Below, in pieces: positions 27,893 to 37,881 of a DNA stretch of 64,000 nucleotides. How positions within the stretch are numbered: the stretch's first letter is position 1; the number at the start of each line of letters is the position of its first letter. The DNA lies in NCBI GenBank assembly GCA_017889625.1, contig JAGGAD010000016.1, forward strand, positions 48,897-112,896. Direction: 5' to 3'. Made by a program: the position numbers and the translations under genes. Source of the stretch: Bacillota bacterium (GTDB taxonomy: Bacteria; Bacillota; Negativicutes; Sporomusales; CTSoil-080). The notes beneath the pieces are model-generated. The model worked only from the letters and a program-made list of their open reading frames with translations, had not been told where the DNA came from and searched no databases.

Positions 27893-29104
27893 TTAAGTTC
27901 TCATTGTCTTGGGTTTGCTGGTAAAGAAGGCAATAAAAGTGCTAATTAAAGCAATGCTGGCAAGAAAGTAAAAGCTACTTTCGTAAATTCCAGTCAGAGC
28001 TTTTATATATCCGGTCAGATAAGGACCAATGACCGAGGCTACCGCAATTCCTGTAGAAACCAACCCAAAGTTAGCACCAAAATGCTTTGTGCCAAAAAAT
28101 GCCCCTACTACCGCCGACACTTGTGGTATTGCCGCGCCATAACCAATGCCAATAAGGATTGCAGCAACAATCAATCCGCCAAAACCCCAGTTGGGAGTCA
28201 AGATTGCCAGCGCCCCAATCCCAACTGCGGTGGTAAGTGACGCCATCACCATCACAAATTTTCTTCCTATGCGATCGGCTAAATAGCCAAACATCACTCT
28301 GCCAAAGGCATTAAAAACTGCCAAAACGCCCATCGCAATTGCCGCCCGGTTAGCGCTAATACCTTTTTCTACCCCAAACGGAACAATATGTCCCAAAGCC
28401 GCCTGACCACCTGATATCACAAATAAATGCCAAAACCATATGCCCCAAAAAGCCGGCAGCGCTAAAACTTCCTTCCAGGTATATTCCTTATCTGAATCAA
28501 CCGCCCCGGCTTTTGGGGTTAGTCCTGCCGGCGTCTCCTGTACCGTCAGTGGATTTCTCAATAATTGCCCGGCAATAAGAATTACGATCATACTTATTGC
28601 CCCCAATATTCGGAACACAGCTCGCCAGCTCATAAATTTAAACAATGGCGCAACCCAAATACCTAAAATTAAACTGCCTACTCCTGTACCAACCATTAAC
28701 AGGCCAGTTACCAACCCCCGCTTATCAGGAAACCATCGCACCACCGTCGCAATTGCACAATTGTATAATATCCCTACTGCCAAACCACACAACAGGCTAT
28801 AGGAAACATACAGTTGAAAAAGGCTATTAGTCCAGGAGGCAGTAATTAATCCTAAGCACAATAAAATACCCGCAATTGATGCCACTACCCGCGGCCCTTT
28901 ATAATCCACCAACGGTCCACCAAGTAAGATTCCGGCAGAAAGGAAAATCATGGCCAAACTATATACTAAAGATGTCTGATCTCTGCTCCAGCCAAACTCA
29001 TATTCTATCGGCAATACAAATATTGACCAAGCGTCAAGAAACCCTACCACCAGCATCATAACAAAACCTATTGCTACAAACATCCAACGCCTTTTTATGC
29101 TCAT
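27893..29104 (-). CDS. OFA-family MFS transporter
   Basis: A 403-residue protein with 12 hydrophobic segments. The N-terminal FLDAWSIFVLPIEYEFGWSR and the loop GGPLVDYKGPRVVASI are typical of the oxalate/formate antiporter (OFA) subgroup. MFGYLADRIGRKFVMV is the second-half loop. Members exchange small mono- or dicarboxylates, and the name says little about the true substrate. It lies between the thiolase gene (35 bp away) and DUF3870 gene 1, so it probably imports the growth substrate of this catabolic cluster or exports its acid product. Confidence 0.8.
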   Translation of the reverse strand: MSIKRRWMFVAIGFVMMLVVGFLDAWSIFVLPIEYEFGWSRDQTSLVYSLAMIFLSAGILLGGPLVDYKGPRVVASIAGILLCLGLITASWTNSLFQLYVSYSLLCGLAVGILYNCAIATVVRWFPDKRGLVTGLLMVGTGVGSLILGIWVAPLFKFMSWRAVFRILGAISMIVILIAGQLLRNPLTVQETPAGLTPKAGAVDSDKEYTWKEVLALPAFWGIWFWHLFVISGGQAALGHIVPFGVEKGISANRAAIAMGVLAVFNAFGRVMFGYLADRIGRKFVMVMASLTTAVGIGALAILTPNWGFGGLIVAAILIGIGYGAAIPQVSAVVGAFFGTKHFGANFGLVSTGIAVASVIGPYLTGYIKALTGIYESSFYFLASIALISTFIAFFTSKPKTMRT

Positions 29105-29139
29105 AGGCCGGTCCTCGCCTTCTTTTTGGCTGGTGTAAT

Positions 29140-30330
29140 CTAAACTAACTCAATGATATCCGCAATGCCTAGACCACCTGCAATGCAAAGAGTCGATAGT
29201 CCATATTTGACATTACGTTTTTTCATTTCATAGATAAGTGTTGTCAATATCCGTGCACCTGAACACCCCAACGGATGCCCCAGGGCAATCGCTCCGCCAT
29301 TAACATTAATTATGCTTTGATCGAGATCAAGGTCTTTGATTACCGCTAAACTTTGGGCGGCAAAGGCTTCATTAAGTTCAATCAGGCCAATATCGCTTAG
29401 GGTTAGCCCCGCTAGTTTAAGCGCTTTTCGCGTAGCTGGTGCTGGTCCAATCCCCATGATTTCCGGTGAAACCCCAGCTACCGCGTGACTTCGCAAAACA
29501 GCCAATGGCTTTAGATTCTGTTTTTCTGCTTGCCGAGCTGACATGACGACGAGACAAGCCGCGCCATCGTTACGCCCTGAGGAATTTCCAGCGGTAACTG
29601 TTCCTCCGGACTTAAATACGGCTCTCAGTTTAGCAAGTTCTGGTAGTGATGTTTTTCGTGGAAATTCATCAATATCAAAAAGTATCGGTTCGCCTTTTTT
29701 TCGGGGAACGGCTACCGGCACTAGTTCTTCTTTAAATTTTTCTTGAGTGATGGCCGCAGCAGCCTTTTCCTGACTGCTAAGCGCAAAAGCGTCTTGTTCT
29801 TCACGGGTAATACCATAGCGTTCCGCTAAATTTTCCGCCGTAAGGCCCATCGTTAGCTCCCCATAACTCTCACTGGGCTGTGAGCGAGGTTGACTTTCGG
29901 TATTAGAATCAACAAGTACCGCATTTCCCGCACCATAGCCATAGCGGGCACGTCTTAAATAATACGGCGCATTGCTCATACTCTCAGTTCCACCGGCGAC
30001 GATAATTTCGGCTTGACCTGACATTATTGCCTGTGCCGCATTATTTACGGCCTGAAGCCCCGAGCCACATTGCCGCATGACGGTATACGCCGGTACTTCA
30101 ATCGGAATTCCCGCTTTAAGTGCTGCTACTCTCGCAATATTAGGGGCATCTGCACTTTGCTTGGTTTGCCCGAGGATTACTTCATCAATTAGGCTAGGTT
30201 CAATACCCGCTCGATTTATTGCTTCACGAACAACTACTTGCGCCAAATCTTCCGGTAGAACACTTTTCAGCGTTCCACCTATTTTGCCAATAGCAGTCCG
30301 AACCGCACTAACAATTACTACTTCTTGCAT
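29140..30330 (-). CDS. Acetyl-CoA acetyltransferase (thiolase)
   Basis: A biosynthetic-type or degradative thiolase of 396 residues. The nucleophile is C88 in [12 protein letters not shown], the base is the His of [13 protein letters not shown], and the second Cys is in [10 protein letters not shown]. The loop [20 protein letters not shown] is standard. It either cleaves a 3-oxoacyl-CoA or condenses two acetyl-CoA. I chose ATG 30330 because GGAGG precedes it by six bases. It lies downstream of the transhydroxylase-like genes and would act with the 3-hydroxyacyl-CoA dehydrogenase at 36570. Confidence 0.93.
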   Translation of the reverse strand: MQEVVIVSAVRTAIGKIGGTLKSVLPEDLAQVVVREAINRAGIEPSLIDEVILGQTKQSADAPNIARVAALKAGIPIEVPAYTVMRQCGSGLQAVNNAAQAIMSGQAEIIVAGGTESMSNAPYYLRRARYGYGAGNAVLVDSNTESQPRSQPSESYGELTMGLTAENLAERYGITREEQDAFALSSQEKAAAAITQEKFKEELVPVAVPRKKGEPILFDIDEFPRKTSLPELAKLRAVFKSGGTVTAGNSSGRNDGAACLVVMSARQAEKQNLKPLAVLRSHAVAGVSPEIMGIGPAPATRKALKLAGLTLSDIGLIELNEAFAAQSLAVIKDLDLDQSIINVNGGAIALGHPLGCSGARILTTLIYEMKKRNVKYGLSTLCIAGGLGIADIIELV

Positions 30331-30422
30331 GATAAACCTCCGTTTAGTAACCTGTACCCGCACTTAGTTTGATGCGCCGTACTGGCAAGCTTTTTTGACT
30401 GCGTTATCTTCAAACAAATTTT

Positions 30423-31271
30423 TTATTTTGCTCTCAATACAAGTTCACCCACATTTTTACTGGCATAGGTTCGTATGGTAATTTCCTGAGGATAATAGCC
30501 CTCATATTCAGCGATAAGCGTATAATCAATATTTCTGTCTAAGCCCTTAAATTCAAAGTCACCAAAAAAATCGGTATTAGTTTCCATGACTTTGTCTTGA
30601 TTATCAGCCTTTAGTGTGACCTTGGCTCCTTTTATACAGTCCTTGGGCTTATCAGATAAAAGCACTTCTCCGGCAATAAACAGCTTGGGAAGACCGATAT
30701 ATTTGACAGTAGGCTTTGTACCAAATTTCGGTTTAAAAGCCTCAACCTGTTCGGCCTTTGCGACAAGCAGTTTAGCAATTTCGCTTTTAGGATCATCTAA
30801 GTCGCCAAAGATTAATGCCCCCGTAGGGCATGATTCTACGCACCTGGTGGTTTTTTCGCCATTATCGATCATCTGGGCACAAAGGGTGCATTTTTGCGGC
30901 AGTTCTTTTTCTTGATTCCAAAAAATCGCGCCATAGGGACATGAATTTACTATATTTTTACAGCCTTTAGCTTTTTGTGGGTCAATAATGACAATGCCAT
31001 CGTCTCGCTGATAAACCGCTCCTTCCGGCCCCGGGGCCATACATGGTGGTTTTTCACAGTGTTGGCACATTATTGGAATGTAATCTACTTTTATTTTTGT
31101 TCCCGTACCTTGTTCTATTTCTCTTAACCGCAGCCATTTATGCCCGATATCCGGCTGAGCTACTGAAATCGGAGGATAGTCATTTCCGGCGTGCTCATCC
31201 TTACAAGCAAGAAAACAGGAATGACAACCAGTACATTTTTCAACATCCACTGCAATGCCGTATCTAGCCAT
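30423..31271 (-). CDS. Iron-sulfur subunit, transhydroxylase (BthS) type
   Basis: This 282-residue electron-transfer subunit has CTGCHSCFLACKDEH near the N-terminus, further cysteine clusters CQHCEKPPC, CKNIVNSCPYG and CTLCAQMI...C...CPTGAL, enough for about three [4Fe-4S] clusters. The last 80-90 residues (from about 195) form a transthyretin/carboxypeptidase-regulatory-like domain: GAKVTLKADNQDKVMETNTD, then FFGDFEFKGLD. That combination is characteristic of the small subunit of pyrogallol-phloroglucinol transhydroxylase and of resorcinol hydroxylase. It is encoded three bases after its large subunit. Confidence 0.86.
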   Translation of the reverse strand: MARYGIAVDVEKCTGCHSCFLACKDEHAGNDYPPISVAQPDIGHKWLRLREIEQGTGTKIKVDYIPIMCQHCEKPPCMAPGPEGAVYQRDDGIVIIDPQKAKGCKNIVNSCPYGAIFWNQEKELPQKCTLCAQMIDNGEKTTRCVESCPTGALIFGDLDDPKSEIAKLLVAKAEQVEAFKPKFGTKPTVKYIGLPKLFIAGEVLLSDKPKDCIKGAKVTLKADNQDKVMETNTDFFGDFEFKGLDRNIDYTLIAEYEGYYPQEITIRTYASKNVGELVLRAK

Positions 31272-31274
31272 TTC

Positions 31275-33800
31275 TTATGCCTCCCATTTTCTAAGCTCGC
31301 AGAGGCATGAGTTTGGCGTCATCCCTGATGCGTGCTTTGATACTAATTTCGATGAAGTCAGCAAATTAACACAACCGGCTTTATCTGTAGCTCCTGGCTT
31401 GCCAGGCACCAACGGATCGTACTTTGATGAACAGCCATAGCTGTGAATAACCCCAACCGGCACCCGTTCTGTAACTTGGGCAATGCAAAGGACTGAGCCC
31501 CGATCATTGTAAAGCTCAACAATATTTCCTTCAACCACATTTCGGGCCTTAGCGTCCTCTGGATTAATCCGCACCGGCCACCAATAATAACCGTCCTTTT
31601 CTACCCGGTGTAAAGGTATATCATTAATCCATGGAGTATGAGTATCGTAATGAGTATGGAAGGAAAATCGGGGATGAGGCATAATGATTTGCAGCGGATA
31701 TTTTTTGTGGACTTCGCTCTTATACCCTTCCCAGGATGGGATAAAGTGCGGCACAATTGGCCGTTCCATATCATCAGGCATATTCTGACGCAGGCTTTCA
31801 GCGGCAAATTCAATTTTACCCGAATATGTTCCCAGCTCTTTTGCCTTTTCCGTACCTCGCTTGGAATTGCCGGTATCAGGGGTGTCACACTCCCGCCCTT
31901 CATAATACCAACGCATCGCGGGTGTTGGTTTATAATCGTCTGGAATTGGTACAATATAATAGCCCTTTTCGTTGAACTCTTCCCAGGAAATATCTTTTGT
32001 GATATCTGAAGACTCAAAAAATAATCGCGCCCAATCGTCTTCGGTATTACCCTCCGTGTAAAGGTCCTTTAACCCCAGCCGTTCAGCCAAAAGCGTAAGA
32101 ATTTCATAATCAGCTTTGGATTCACCTAGTGGCTCAACACACTTTTGTTCACGGACAATAACCCGGTAGTTATTGCCAATATGTGCATTTGTTGTATAGC
32201 CGCCACAAGCCGCCCATTCGCCAAGATCGTTACGCTCTAAATTGGTGCAGGCCGGCAAGATAATATCGGCAAATTTGGTTTCACTGCCATACCAGCAATC
32301 TTGAGTAACGACAAATTCCAGTTTCGGGCTCTGGTACATTTTTACCCATTTGTTGGTATCGGACATTGTTCCCATAAATGAACCGCCATACCGATAAAAC
32401 ATTTTTACCGTCGAGTGACCTTCCATGGGGTACAAATTATGAACAAATTGTTGATCAAGGGTTTGACCGCAAAAACCATCGCCCCAAAAATCTTCTTTGC
32501 CGGTGAGTATCGCATCGGGAAGGGTCAGTCTGAACAAACGCTGTTTTGTTTTGTTTTGCAGTGATAGTTTATGTTTGGCAACGCCGGATTTACCCATTTG
32601 TCCCCGCGGTTCTGCGTAACCAGGAAACCAAGTATTGGAATCCGCCGGCGCCCCCATAGTTGTGCCCCAAATGGAAACCCCAGGTTTGCCAAGCCCCTGC
32701 ATTGCCTGCAGTAGAACCATCATCCGCGCCCATTCAGTACCAAAGGCAGTACGGCAGGCGCTTCCCTGGCCGCCGCGGCAGCCACTACTCAAGCAGGTCC
32801 TTTTTGATGCCCATTCTCGGGCAAGTGCGATAATTTTACGGGCCGGAATACCAGATTTCTCTTCAGCCCATTCCGGCGTCTTTGCAATACCATTGTCACT
32901 AATGCCCAAAATATAATCCTTGAATTCATCAAAGCCAATCGTTTTATCAGCAACATATTCCTTATCATAAAGGCCCTCAGTGACCCACACATAGGCAATC
33001 GCCATCGCCAACGCAGTATCCGAACCCGGGCGCGGCGGTAGCCAGGTACCGTCCATTGCCGCTGCAGTATAGTTAAAAAATGGATCAATAAAGACTGTCT
33101 TTATCCCTTTCTCTTTTAACCATACCCGCCAGATCGCTGATTCTTGGCCACTATAGGTACCACGAGTGGTATCCGGATCGTTAGACCAAAAAACAATCAT
33201 TTCGGTATTCTGCAGAGCATCTTCCAAGAGATCAAACTGCTCCGGCATGCCCAACCGCCACTGAAAACCGTAGGTGTGAGTCGCTCCCCAATGCCACCCC
33301 TCCCAGCTATCCGGGTTATCCAAAACCGGCGTATAATTGAGCATGTTCATAAATCGTGAAAATGGACCCATTTTATAGCCGACAATTCCCCAGTTATGAT
33401 GGGACGAAGTCATGCCAGTAATGGCCGAACCGCCATAGGCATCGGTTAGTCTTTTAATTTCACCCGAGACAATATCCAATGCTTCATCCCAGCTGATCCG
33501 CTCATAACCAGACTTGCCGCGATTTTGGATGTTACGCTCACCGTTGGGGTCAAAATCCACTCGTTTTAGGGGATATAAAATGCGATTATGAGGCTCAAAC
33601 CGGTTTCTTTCTGCATGCCCCGGCGGTGCTAAACGAAAAGTCTTGGGGGGAGAATATGTTTTTCCATCGGCTTTAATAACCCACGGCTTCAATTCTTTTT
33701 CCGGTACTTGCAGCGGCCGGACACGAACAATTTTTCCGTCCTTAACATAAACAGAAATTGGCCCCCCGTTGGTCATATTTGTAAATACCTGTTCCGCCAT
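31275..33800 (-). CDS. Molybdopterin large subunit, pyrogallol transhydroxylase-like
   Basis: An 841-residue enzyme of the DMSO-reductase family. From memory it is strikingly like the large subunit of Pelobacter acidigallici transhydroxylase. It keeps SSHHNWGIVGY (active-site His region) and NPDSWEGWHWG with D164, S165 and W166, where the Ser would bind Mo. It has no N-terminal iron-sulfur Cys motif, as in that enzyme. Later matches are EMIVFWSNDPDT and ADIILPACTNLERND. No Tat signal is seen, so it is cytoplasmic. It may interconvert trihydroxybenzenes or hydroxylate another phenol. The partner enzymes of a full phloroglucinol pathway are not evident. Confidence 0.82.
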   Translation of the reverse strand: MAEQVFTNMTNGGPISVYVKDGKIVRVRPLQVPEKELKPWVIKADGKTYSPPKTFRLAPPGHAERNRFEPHNRILYPLKRVDFDPNGERNIQNRGKSGYERISWDEALDIVSGEIKRLTDAYGGSAITGMTSSHHNWGIVGYKMGPFSRFMNMLNYTPVLDNPDSWEGWHWGATHTYGFQWRLGMPEQFDLLEDALQNTEMIVFWSNDPDTTRGTYSGQESAIWRVWLKEKGIKTVFIDPFFNYTAAAMDGTWLPPRPGSDTALAMAIAYVWVTEGLYDKEYVADKTIGFDEFKDYILGISDNGIAKTPEWAEEKSGIPARKIIALAREWASKRTCLSSGCRGGQGSACRTAFGTEWARMMVLLQAMQGLGKPGVSIWGTTMGAPADSNTWFPGYAEPRGQMGKSGVAKHKLSLQNKTKQRLFRLTLPDAILTGKEDFWGDGFCGQTLDQQFVHNLYPMEGHSTVKMFYRYGGSFMGTMSDTNKWVKMYQSPKLEFVVTQDCWYGSETKFADIILPACTNLERNDLGEWAACGGYTTNAHIGNNYRVIVREQKCVEPLGESKADYEILTLLAERLGLKDLYTEGNTEDDWARLFFESSDITKDISWEEFNEKGYYIVPIPDDYKPTPAMRWYYEGRECDTPDTGNSKRGTEKAKELGTYSGKIEFAAESLRQNMPDDMERPIVPHFIPSWEGYKSEVHKKYPLQIIMPHPRFSFHTHYDTHTPWINDIPLHRVEKDGYYWWPVRINPEDAKARNVVEGNIVELYNDRGSVLCIAQVTERVPVGVIHSYGCSSKYDPLVPGKPGATDKAGCVNLLTSSKLVSKHASGMTPNSCLCELRKWEA

Positions 33801-33872
33801 TCTTGATTTACCTCCTTACTCTGCTGTAGCCCTCGTAATAATTAACTTTATAAGGTTCAAACTTACATACTT

Positions 33873-34202
33873 TTACTTTGGCGCAAATAAAACTGTCTTG
33901 GCTTTATGCTCCATCGCCTGGACAAGGTCCGTCAAATCACCATACTTCATACAGCTAGCCTGACAATGTTTAACACATGCCGGAAGTTCACCGCCCTTAA
34001 TTCGAGCAGCGCATAAATTACACAATTCGGTGGGAAACGGCAAATAATTAATTTCTACTTTATTAAAAGATTCAAGAATTATCTCATTGACTTTAATGCC
34101 CCAGCGACCAGCCGGGTAATTATTTTCTTGTTTGCAAGCCACTTCACAGGTATGACACCCAGTGCAATATTCATAGTCAATAAAAAGGCCTTTTCTCCCC
34201 AC
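33873..34202 (-). CDS. Small 4Fe-4S subunit of molybdopterin oxidoreductase
   Basis: This 109-residue ferredoxin-like protein starts with GTG (GRKGLFIDYEYC). It contains CTGCHTCEVAC in the first quarter and CNLC...CVKHCQASC in the second half, enough for two [4Fe-4S] clusters. That is half of what the usual 180-200-residue FeS subunits of this family carry. It begins one base after the stop of the large subunit at 34204, so it is surely its partner. It probably passes electrons between the Mo enzyme and a soluble carrier. Confidence 0.82.
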   Translation of the reverse strand: MGRKGLFIDYEYCTGCHTCEVACKQENNYPAGRWGIKVNEIILESFNKVEINYLPFPTELCNLCAARIKGGELPACVKHCQASCMKYGDLTDLVQAMEHKAKTVLFAPK

Positions 34203-34203
34203 G

Positions 34204-36444
34204 CTATTCCACCGCCTCGTTTGCTTTCCTAATCCTCACCAGCGCAGTCTTATAGGCTCCACCTCCATACCCTGATTTTGCGCCTGGACCAATATGCACC
34301 AAGTTGTTGCAATTAATGTCCCAGATACCGTACAAATTAGGTTCGCGGCCATCTTCCTCCGGAAGCCACCAGCCATGCGGCACACTAATTACTTTAGGAT
34401 GGACGATAGGCGTAACTTGAGCTTTACGTTTGATCGAGCCTCGGTCATTTTCGATAACAATCCATTCACCATCTTCAATTCCCATTTTTCCGGCCACACT
34501 GGGATTAATTTCAACAATCGGATATGGATCACACTCGCGCAGCCAAGGAATCATCCGATGTTCGGAGTGGAAGAACACGGATGACCGGCGGCCAGTCACC
34601 ATAACCAAAGGGTATTTTTTAAATAGTTCCGGGGTCCTGACCTCGCTTTCCGGTGGTTCGGAGTAGTAAGGCAAGGGATCAAGCCCCCAATCTTGGTAGC
34701 TTTTGCTGGCAAATTCAACTTTGCCTGATGTGGTACGAAAACCCGGTTTGCCATCAGGCCGTAACAGTCCCTTTTCGTATCGGCGATATGGTCTTGAGGC
34801 CGAATTTTCAGGCGGCATAACCCAACCGCCCTGTTCTTTTAACTGATCATAGGTAATTCCGGCAGGCTTTAGCCGATCATCAATTAACTGCTTGACAGTG
34901 TCATACCGTTTTCTAAGTTCCGGATTAAATCGTTTAGCAAGTTCTAGGTTTATCTCCCAGTCAGAGCGACATTCACCAACTTCAACTGCCGGAACAATAA
35001 CCTGTAACGGAACCCACCAAGACCGGAAGCTCTCTTTTTCAGCCGTAGAAGCTACCGGCAATATAATATCAGCTACAGCCATTGTCGTCGGATTATGAAA
35101 AAGATCGGCTACTACAACAAAATCCATTCTTTTTAGGGCTTCGTAGTGAAGCCTGGTATCAGCGGCCTGACCACCTAATATGTTGCTGGTTTGTATCCAA
35201 CAAGCCTTTATTGGATAAGGGTCTCCAGTAAACATTTGCTTGACCGCCAAATCCGGCTGCGCCCACCCCCGGAAATTGCGAACCATGGGGAATTCATTGG
35301 CCCCAATTCGCTTTTCGTTTAGGTTCTTTACGAATTCCTCACCATAAAGTTCGTGCATTTCTTGGGTAGAAAAAGGATAGGTTGTAACACCATAGGCCGG
35401 TCTGGCAATAACATTGCCACCAGGAACATCTAGGTTTCCAGTCAAACACCAAAGATGGGTAATAGCCTGAGCAACCGTGGATCCTTCCGGACATTTATCA
35501 ATGGGTACCCCCCACTGAATAGCAGCAGGTTTAGCCAAAGCATACATTCTAGCCGACTCAATAATGTCTTCTTCCGGAATCCAGGTTATTTCCGCTACTT
35601 TTTGCGGGGTATATTCTGCAGCCCGGTGTTTAAGTTCTTCAAAGCCTTCCGTCCACTGCTCAACAAAATCTTTGTCATACAGTTCCTCAGAAATAATTAC
35701 ATTAATCATGGCCATGGCCAACGCTCCATCCGTTCCCGGCCGTATCTGCAAGAACTTTTCCGCCCTAGAAGCGAACCAAGTCCATCGTGGGTCAATAACA
35801 ATCAGCTTTGAGCCCCGTTTCATACAATCCACTATCCAATGGCCAAAAAAGCCATCCGGGCAACCTGGCATCGGATTTTGCGCCCATACCATAATTATTT
35901 GGGGAACTTTGTAGTCCGGATCATCATAACGTTTTTCCGAAAACTGAGCCGCGTCTAACACCGAATAATCGCCATAGGTTGCCATCATTGCTCCCAGCCG
36001 TGGCGTATAACAAGAATGTCCGGCTAGACCAAGTTGAATCCAGTTAGGGCTACCATAGGAATATGCTAGAAACGATATCGGTCCGCCAATATCCCGCCCT
36101 GTTCCCTGACAAAAGAGTACTGATTCCGGACCAGATTCTTCTTTAATCTTCCCGAGTTTAGCTTCAATAGTATCTAAAGCTTCCTCCCAGCTAATCCGCT
36201 CAAATTTGCCTTCGCCCCGTTTGCCAACTCTTTTAAGAGGATAGGTTATCCGATCAGGATGATACATATATTGTGTTAATGCCAACAGCCGCGGACAGGC
36301 TCTTCCTTGATTAAAGGGATGAGTTTCATCCCCTTCAGCCTTAACGACTTTACCATCCTTTATATAAAGCTTAACGCCACAGCCTCCATGACACCCCGGG
36401 CCGGGTGACCAAGCCGTAGTTGTTACAACCTTGTCGTATTCCAT
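34204..36444 (-). CDS. DMSO-reductase-family molybdopterin oxidoreductase
   Basis: This 746-residue catalytic subunit has the first-domain motif CHGGCGVKLYIKDGKVVKAE with a later GRACPR. C18, C22 and C50 are present, but the Cys expected three residues before C18 is Gly15, so only three of the four usual [4Fe-4S] ligands remain. Other family signatures are KLIVIDPRWTWFASRAEKFL, RPGTDGALAMAMINVI and ADIILPVASTAEKES. The C-terminal domain ends GPGAKSGYGGGAYKTALVRI. No Tat signal is seen, so it is cytoplasmic. The substrate is unknown. Acetylene-hydratase-like or hydroxylase/dehydratase-type activity on the cluster substrate is possible. Confidence 0.85.
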   Translation of the reverse strand: MEYDKVVTTTAWSPGPGCHGGCGVKLYIKDGKVVKAEGDETHPFNQGRACPRLLALTQYMYHPDRITYPLKRVGKRGEGKFERISWEEALDTIEAKLGKIKEESGPESVLFCQGTGRDIGGPISFLAYSYGSPNWIQLGLAGHSCYTPRLGAMMATYGDYSVLDAAQFSEKRYDDPDYKVPQIIMVWAQNPMPGCPDGFFGHWIVDCMKRGSKLIVIDPRWTWFASRAEKFLQIRPGTDGALAMAMINVIISEELYDKDFVEQWTEGFEELKHRAAEYTPQKVAEITWIPEEDIIESARMYALAKPAAIQWGVPIDKCPEGSTVAQAITHLWCLTGNLDVPGGNVIARPAYGVTTYPFSTQEMHELYGEEFVKNLNEKRIGANEFPMVRNFRGWAQPDLAVKQMFTGDPYPIKACWIQTSNILGGQAADTRLHYEALKRMDFVVVADLFHNPTTMAVADIILPVASTAEKESFRSWWVPLQVIVPAVEVGECRSDWEINLELAKRFNPELRKRYDTVKQLIDDRLKPAGITYDQLKEQGGWVMPPENSASRPYRRYEKGLLRPDGKPGFRTTSGKVEFASKSYQDWGLDPLPYYSEPPESEVRTPELFKKYPLVMVTGRRSSVFFHSEHRMIPWLRECDPYPIVEINPSVAGKMGIEDGEWIVIENDRGSIKRKAQVTPIVHPKVISVPHGWWLPEEDGREPNLYGIWDINCNNLVHIGPGAKSGYGGGAYKTALVRIRKANEAVE

Positions 36445-36468
36445 AACTATTTCTCCCTGCTGAATGAT

Positions 36469-36569
36469 TTACTCAATTGCAGTAATCCCAACGTAAATAT
36501 AGACAATTTGCCCGGTCACAAAATCAGAAGCCAGCGCCGCCGAGTAATACGGATTATACCGGCCCGATC
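36469..36569 (-). pseudogene. Remnant of a short-chain dehydrogenase C-terminus
   Basis: Directly after the stop of the 3-hydroxyacyl-CoA dehydrogenase, one frame reads YYSAALASDFVTGQIVYIYV, then GITAIE and a stop at 36471-36469. It resembles the C-terminal strand of SDR enzymes (LASD..SFVTGQ...VDGG), with the diagnostic VDGG already changed to IYVG. No start codon or catalytic YxxxK part remains. The cluster therefore once held an SDR reductase between the dehydrogenase and the molybdoenzyme, later lost by deletion. Confidence 0.62.
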
Positions 36570-37529
36570 TTAGATGCGCTTATAGATTAAATCCTGAACA
36601 TTTTCAAAAACTTCCATTAGCTTTTGATCCCGTTCTTTAAGGACTTCTTCCAGCTTACGATCACTATAATCATAGAAGCCTTTACCGCTCTTAACTCCAA
36701 GTTCCCCCCGTGCTACCCGCTCTACCAGGCTACTGGGAGCGTTATCAATCGGAGGCTCAATGAATCCTGCATTCTGAAGATTTCTAGCACTGAGATCTAA
36801 GCCTGTGAAATCGTAGCGTTGTACAAAACCCAATACCATTGCCCGGGGAATGATACTGGCCTTGACGGCTAAATCCAATTGATCGGCCGTAATATAGCCA
36901 TTATCCAACTGGAAGAATACCTCGCGGCCAATTATCCGTAAAAGACGGTTGATGCAAAAACCTGGTACAAATCTTTCCATCACAATCGGAACCTTATTAA
37001 CGCTTTTCAACAATTCAACCGTAAAATCAACCGTTTCCTGGCTAGTCTCTGGCCCTTTTACAACTTCGACCAAGGGGATAACATGCGGCGGTGCAAACCA
37101 GTGAGCGATTGCCGTTTTAGCCAGTCGCCGGCTAGGCATCACTTCAAATATATTAAGATATGAGGTATTGCTGGTGAACACGGTTTGGTTCGAACAAATT
37201 TGGTCTAATGCTTCATAAAGCTTTTTCTTTTCTTCAAGTTTTTCAACAATGCTTTCAATAACAAAATCCGCGTTAGTAGCGGCTTCTTCAATTGATTGGG
37301 TGGGCGTAATTCGCGCCAGCGTCTCATTCACCGCAGTACGAGCAAGGACTCCTTTTTCCACTAAGGTATTCAAGTTTGTTTTTATTACCGCCAACGCTTT
37401 ATCCAAAGTTTCTGCTTTACGAGAATACATTGATACGTTAAACCCAGCTAGGACAAAGACCTGCGCCAAGCCTGGCCCCATAGTCCCGGCTCCAAACAAA
37501 GCAATTTTTTTTACATCCTGAATTTTCAT
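36570..37529 (-). CDS. 3-hydroxyacyl-CoA dehydrogenase
   Basis: A 319-residue NAD-dependent dehydrogenase. The Rossmann motif is GAGTMGPGLAQVFVLAGF near the N-terminus, the catalytic His is in AIAHWFAPPHVIPLVEVV, and SNTSYLNIFE covers the substrate loop. The C-terminal helical domain (from about residue 185) ends KSGKGFYDYSDRKLEEVL. The family acts on 3-hydroxybutyryl-CoA and similar CoA esters. APPHV instead of the commoner NPP[HP].M suggests a non-standard substrate. It would supply the 3-oxoacyl-CoA for the thiolase at 29140. Confidence 0.9.
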   Translation of the reverse strand: MKIQDVKKIALFGAGTMGPGLAQVFVLAGFNVSMYSRKAETLDKALAVIKTNLNTLVEKGVLARTAVNETLARITPTQSIEEAATNADFVIESIVEKLEEKKKLYEALDQICSNQTVFTSNTSYLNIFEVMPSRRLAKTAIAHWFAPPHVIPLVEVVKGPETSQETVDFTVELLKSVNKVPIVMERFVPGFCINRLLRIIGREVFFQLDNGYITADQLDLAVKASIIPRAMVLGFVQRYDFTGLDLSARNLQNAGFIEPPIDNAPSSLVERVARGELGVKSGKGFYDYSDRKLEEVLKERDQKLMEVFENVQDLIYKRI

Positions 37530-37539
37530 AGCTTCCTCC

Positions 37540-37881
37540 TTAACTCTTAATATTTATTACGATAACTAAGACTCTGGCAGCTACAATACCATTAACGGCC
37601 ATATCTCTTTTTTCATTTGGCGGAATATAAATCATGTCATTCTCATTTAGCTCATGTTTATTACCCGCTTCATCGCCAATAGTCACCGCGCCGCGGAGAA
37701 CACAATAAATTCGTTCTTTGGCCGAGGCTGACATGGTCGCGCCGCCATTAGGGAGAAACTCCGAAATAGATACGGTTACATTTTGTGCCCCCTCAGGCGA
37801 ACCGATTTTTCTTGTCCCCCACATATTGAAATGGTTTAAGGCTTCATACACCGTTCCTTCATTTGATTTGACCACAAACAT
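37540..37881 (-). CDS. Small cupin-domain protein
   Basis: A single-domain cupin of 113 residues. The core has ERIYCVLRGAVTIGD and NENDMIYIPPNEKRDMAVN, matching the two cupin motifs, although the usual metal-binding His of motif 1 (G(X)5HXH) is largely absent. A metal-free sensor or isomerase-like role is therefore possible. It is the first gene after the structured RNA at 37972-38095 and 10 bp upstream of the 3-hydroxyacyl-CoA dehydrogenase gene, so the RNA probably controls both. Confidence 0.78.
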   Translation of the reverse strand: MFVVKSNEGTVYEALNHFNMWGTRKIGSPEGAQNVTVSISEFLPNGGATMSASAKERIYCVLRGAVTIGDEAGNKHELNENDMIYIPPNEKRDMAVNGIVAARVLVIVINIKS

